Shown here: piece after piece, positions 62,392-64,000 of the stretch | Numbering within the stretch: position 1 is the stretch's first letter | How the letters are laid out: each line of letters opens with the position of its first letter | Source: Phycicoccus sp. CSK15P-2 | GTDB taxonomy: Bacteria > Actinomycetota > Actinomycetes > Actinomycetales > Dermatophilaceae | Assembly (NCBI RefSeq): GCF_016888005.1 | Contig: NZ_JAFDVE010000016.1 | Span: forward strand, 1-64,000 | Direction: 5' to 3' | DNA: 64,000 nucleotides | Translations under genes and position numbers: made by a program | Notes under the pieces: model-generated | What the model was told of the DNA's origin: nothing | Database searches by the model: none | The model's input: only the letters and a program-made list of their open reading frames with translations

Positions 62392-63330
62392 CGAACTCGC
62401 CGGGGCGAAGACGACGAGGGAGCGCGCCTGGGCCCCGGACTCGTCGAGCAGCGCCACGAGCGTCCCGTCGGGGGCGAAGGCGGCGACCGGCTGTCCGTGG
62501 CCCGGGCGGGAGGACACGACCCGCTGCCCGAAGCCGACCGCCCGTGCCTCGTCGGCGGTGAGGGACCGGCCGAGGAACGAGGCGCGCGCGGCCTCGGCGA
62601 GCGCGACGACCGGCATCGGCGCTCCCTGCCGCGCCTCGAGGTCGGCGAGCGGATGTGCGGTGTCCGGGCCGAAGCCCCCGACCCGGGTCCGGCGCAGCGC
62701 CGTGAGGTGTCCCGCGCTGCCGACCGCGGTCCCGAGGTCGCGCGCGAGGGCCCGCACGTAGGTACCGGACGAGACGGTGACCTCGACGTCGACGTCGAGG
62801 ACCGGCGTCCCGTCCGCGTCGCCGGTCCGCAGGTCGCCCACCACGAAGCGCGACACGGTGACCGGACGGGCCGGGAGCTCGACGTCCTCCCCCGACCGCA
62901 CCCGGTGGTAGGCCCGCTCCCCCTTGACCTTGATGGCGCTCACCGCGCTCGGGACCTGCTGGATGTCACCGGTGAGCGCGGCGACAGCGCGCTCGACGTC
63001 GGCGCGGTCCACGCCGGACGCACCGGGCGCGGCGGTGACCTCGCCCTCCGCGTCGTCGGTCAGGGTCGCCTGCCCCAGACGGACGGTGGCGGTGTAGTCC
63101 TTGTCGCACCCGACGAGGTGGGTGAGCAGCCGGGTGGCCCTCCCAACGCCGAGGACGAGGACGCCCGTGGCCATCGGGTCCAGGGTCCCCGCGTGGCCGA
63201 CCTTGCGGGTGGCGCACAGCCGCCGGGCGCGCGCGACGACGTCGTGGCTCGTCCAGCCCGTGGGCTTGTCGACGACGAGCAGCCCGTCGGGCGTGGGCGC
63301 CGCGGCCGGGCGCTCAGCGCTCCCCGGCAT
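62389..63330 (-). CDS. truB: tRNA pseudouridine(55) synthase
   Basis: A protein of 313 residues. LLVVDKPTGWTSHDVVARARRL, KVGHAGTLDPMATGVLVLGVGRATRL (catalytic Asp in GTLDP), DKDYTATVRLGQATLTDDAEG and SSGTYVRALARDLG are the TruB signatures; the C-terminal PUA-like part follows. It makes pseudouridine 55 in the T loop of tRNAs. The ATG at 63330 lies within the last 17 bases of rbfA, so the two are translationally coupled. Confidence 0.96.
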   Translation of the reverse strand: MPGSAERPAAAPTPDGLLVVDKPTGWTSHDVVARARRLCATRKVGHAGTLDPMATGVLVLGVGRATRLLTHLVGCDKDYTATVRLGQATLTDDAEGEVTAAPGASGVDRADVERAVAALTGDIQQVPSAVSAIKVKGERAYHRVRSGEDVELPARPVTVSRFVVGDLRTGDADGTPVLDVDVEVTVSSGTYVRALARDLGTAVGSAGHLTALRRTRVGGFGPDTAHPLADLEARQGAPMPVVALAEAARASFLGRSLTADEARAVGFGQRVVSSRPGHGQPVAAFAPDGTLVALLDESGAQARSLVVFAPASS

Positions 63331-63775
63331 CCGGGACCTCGGCGTCCGCCGCCTCCTCGCGCTCGTGACGGTACGGGTCGGCCTCACCGGCGTAACGGGC
63401 TCCGGAGGCGGCCTTGGCGACCTCGGCGTCCCGCTCCCGCGCCTCGCGCAGGAGGTCCTCGACGTGCGCGGCGTTCTCGGGGATGCCGTCGGCGACGAAC
63501 TCCAGCGACGGGGTGAGCCGGATGCCGAGCTGCTTGCCGACGAACGAGCGCAGCCGGCCCTTGTTCTCCTCGAGGAGACGCGCGGTCCTCGCCCGCTGGT
63601 CCTCGTCGCCGAACACCGTGTAGAAGAGCGAGGCGTGCTGGAGGTCACCGGTGACCCGGACGTCCGTCACCGTGACGAACCCGAGGTCGGGGTCCTTGAC
63701 GATCGACTCCAGGTTGGCAGCGGTCACCGTCTTGATGCGGTCCGCGACGCGGCGGGCTCGGGCTTCGTCGGCCAC
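63314..63775 (-). CDS. rbfA: Ribosome-binding factor A
   Basis: A protein of 153 residues. RARRVADRIKTVTAANLESIVKDPDLGFVTVTDVRVTGDLQHASLFYTVFG and the KH-like LRSFVGKQLGIRLTPSLEFVADGIPENAAHVEDLLREA are typical, with an actinobacterial acidic extension of about 35 residues. It matures the 30S subunit and 16S rRNA 5' end. The GTG at 63775 follows AGGAGGAG; a TAGGGT box about 40 bases upstream may be its own -10. Order rbfA-truB-ribF is common; infB, often upstream, is not adjacent here. Confidence 0.96.
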   Translation of the reverse strand: MADEARARRVADRIKTVTAANLESIVKDPDLGFVTVTDVRVTGDLQHASLFYTVFGDEDQRARTARLLEENKGRLRSFVGKQLGIRLTPSLEFVADGIPENAAHVEDLLREARERDAEVAKAASGARYAGEADPYRHEREEAADAEVPDAGER

Positions 63776-63833
63776 GGCTCCTCCTCACGGTCGATGGGCG
63801 TCGGACCCGCCCACCCTAGTCGCGGCCGACGGG

Positions 63834-63839
63834 TAGCAT
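63834..63839 (+). promoter_or_regulatory. -10 box of leaderless gene at the window end
   Basis: TAGCAT seven bases before the GTG at 63847. Confidence 0.5.
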
Positions 63840-63846
63840 CGACCCC

Positions 63847-64000
63847 GTGCCGACGGCAGGACACGGAGTGCTGCGGGCGTCGCGTGCGGCGCTCGCGACG
63901 CTGCTCGTCCTCGGCCTCGCGGTCTCCGCGCACAGTGGCGGCGGCGGCCACGTCCCCGGGGTCGCGGCCTGGCTCGTCCTCGGCGCACTCGTCGCTCCCG
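63847..64000 (+). CDS. Hydrophobic membrane protein, partial (runs off the window)
   Basis: Only the first 51 residues are visible: a short polar start (VPTAGHGVLRAS), a membrane helix (AALATLLVLGLAVSAHS), a Gly/His loop (GGGGHVP) and the start of a second helix (GVAAWLVLGALVAP). The GTG at 63847 has a -10 box seven bases upstream. It is divergent from rbfA. The family cannot be recognised from this part. Confidence 0.65.
   Translation, partial: MPTAGHGVLRASRAALATLLVLGLAVSAHSGGGGHVPGVAAWLVLGALVAP

Overview
This window is about 72% GC (estimated by eye), with dense genes, many GTG starts, 4-base ATGA/GTGA overlaps and many apparently leaderless genes. It carries a four-gene 'conservon' and an actinobacterial housekeeping block (rne-rplU-rpmA-obg-proB-proA-nadD-rsfS). 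This points to an actinomycete, probably of the order Micrococcales. The genus cannot be fixed from the sequence alone. No phage, insertion sequence, CRISPR array or rRNA was seen. There is one tRNA gene (Ala-GGC).

Layout. 157-1511: lexA with a divergent LysM gene (DivS/ChiZ-like SOS division inhibitor) sharing SOS boxes. 1516-7068: a tricarboxylate uptake and oxidation locus (tctCBA, GntR regulator, TcuA-like flavoprotein) with GntR-type palindromes; tctB is frame-broken by a poly-G/C tract and a second slip. 7313-10026: aspartoacylase, aspartic-type zinc protease and an ATP-grasp RimK-like ligase carrying an RCK_C-like tail. 10072-12604: GNAT, sirtuin, LysR regulator. 12647-18277: conservon cvnABCD (sensor kinase, roadblock, DUF742, Ras-like GTPase) with a 7-TM MHYT gas-sensor-like protein appended to the operon. 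18508-25522: comEC, comEA, secreted GH16-like enzyme, plsY, degV and a membrane-anchored hypothetical protein. 25549-27536: two-component system.

28032-29551: a class V aminotransferase/cysteine desulfurase-like gene behind a recognisable SAM-IV riboswitch. 29642-32686: leuS, preceded by a leaderless leader peptide with three consecutive Leu codons and an intrinsic terminator, that is, a ribosome-mediated attenuator. 32735-33237: DUF4396 membrane protein with a CsoR-type copper operator. 33274-37064: flavin monooxygenase, divergent from gpx, a metallophosphoesterase and a 3-methyladenine DNA glycosylase. 37208-37438: tRNA-Ala and a duplicated tRNA tail/terminator unit. 37505-49509: histidine phosphatase, rsfS, nadD, a small membrane protein, GT2, proA, pdxY, proB, obg, rpmA, rplU and rne. 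49658-53025: DUF2344 and B12-binding radical SAM partners with a GNAT between them. 53071-61193: DinB-like protein, dihydrolipoamide-dehydrogenase-family reductase, PIMT, the exported DUF1501/DUF1800 pair and a long-chain acyl-CoA synthetase. 61416-64000: ribF, truB, rbfA and the start of an unidentified membrane protein.

The most interesting signals are regulatory rather than new protein families: the leuS leader attenuator, the SAM-IV riboswitch, the LexA divergon, the CsoR-type operator on DUF4396, the MHYT-conservon association, and a consistent TANNNT box 6-7 bases before about 14 start codons. Runs of pure G/C at 1-84, 3681-3722 and 21501-21559 look like sequencing or assembly artefacts and damage tctB and perhaps comEA.
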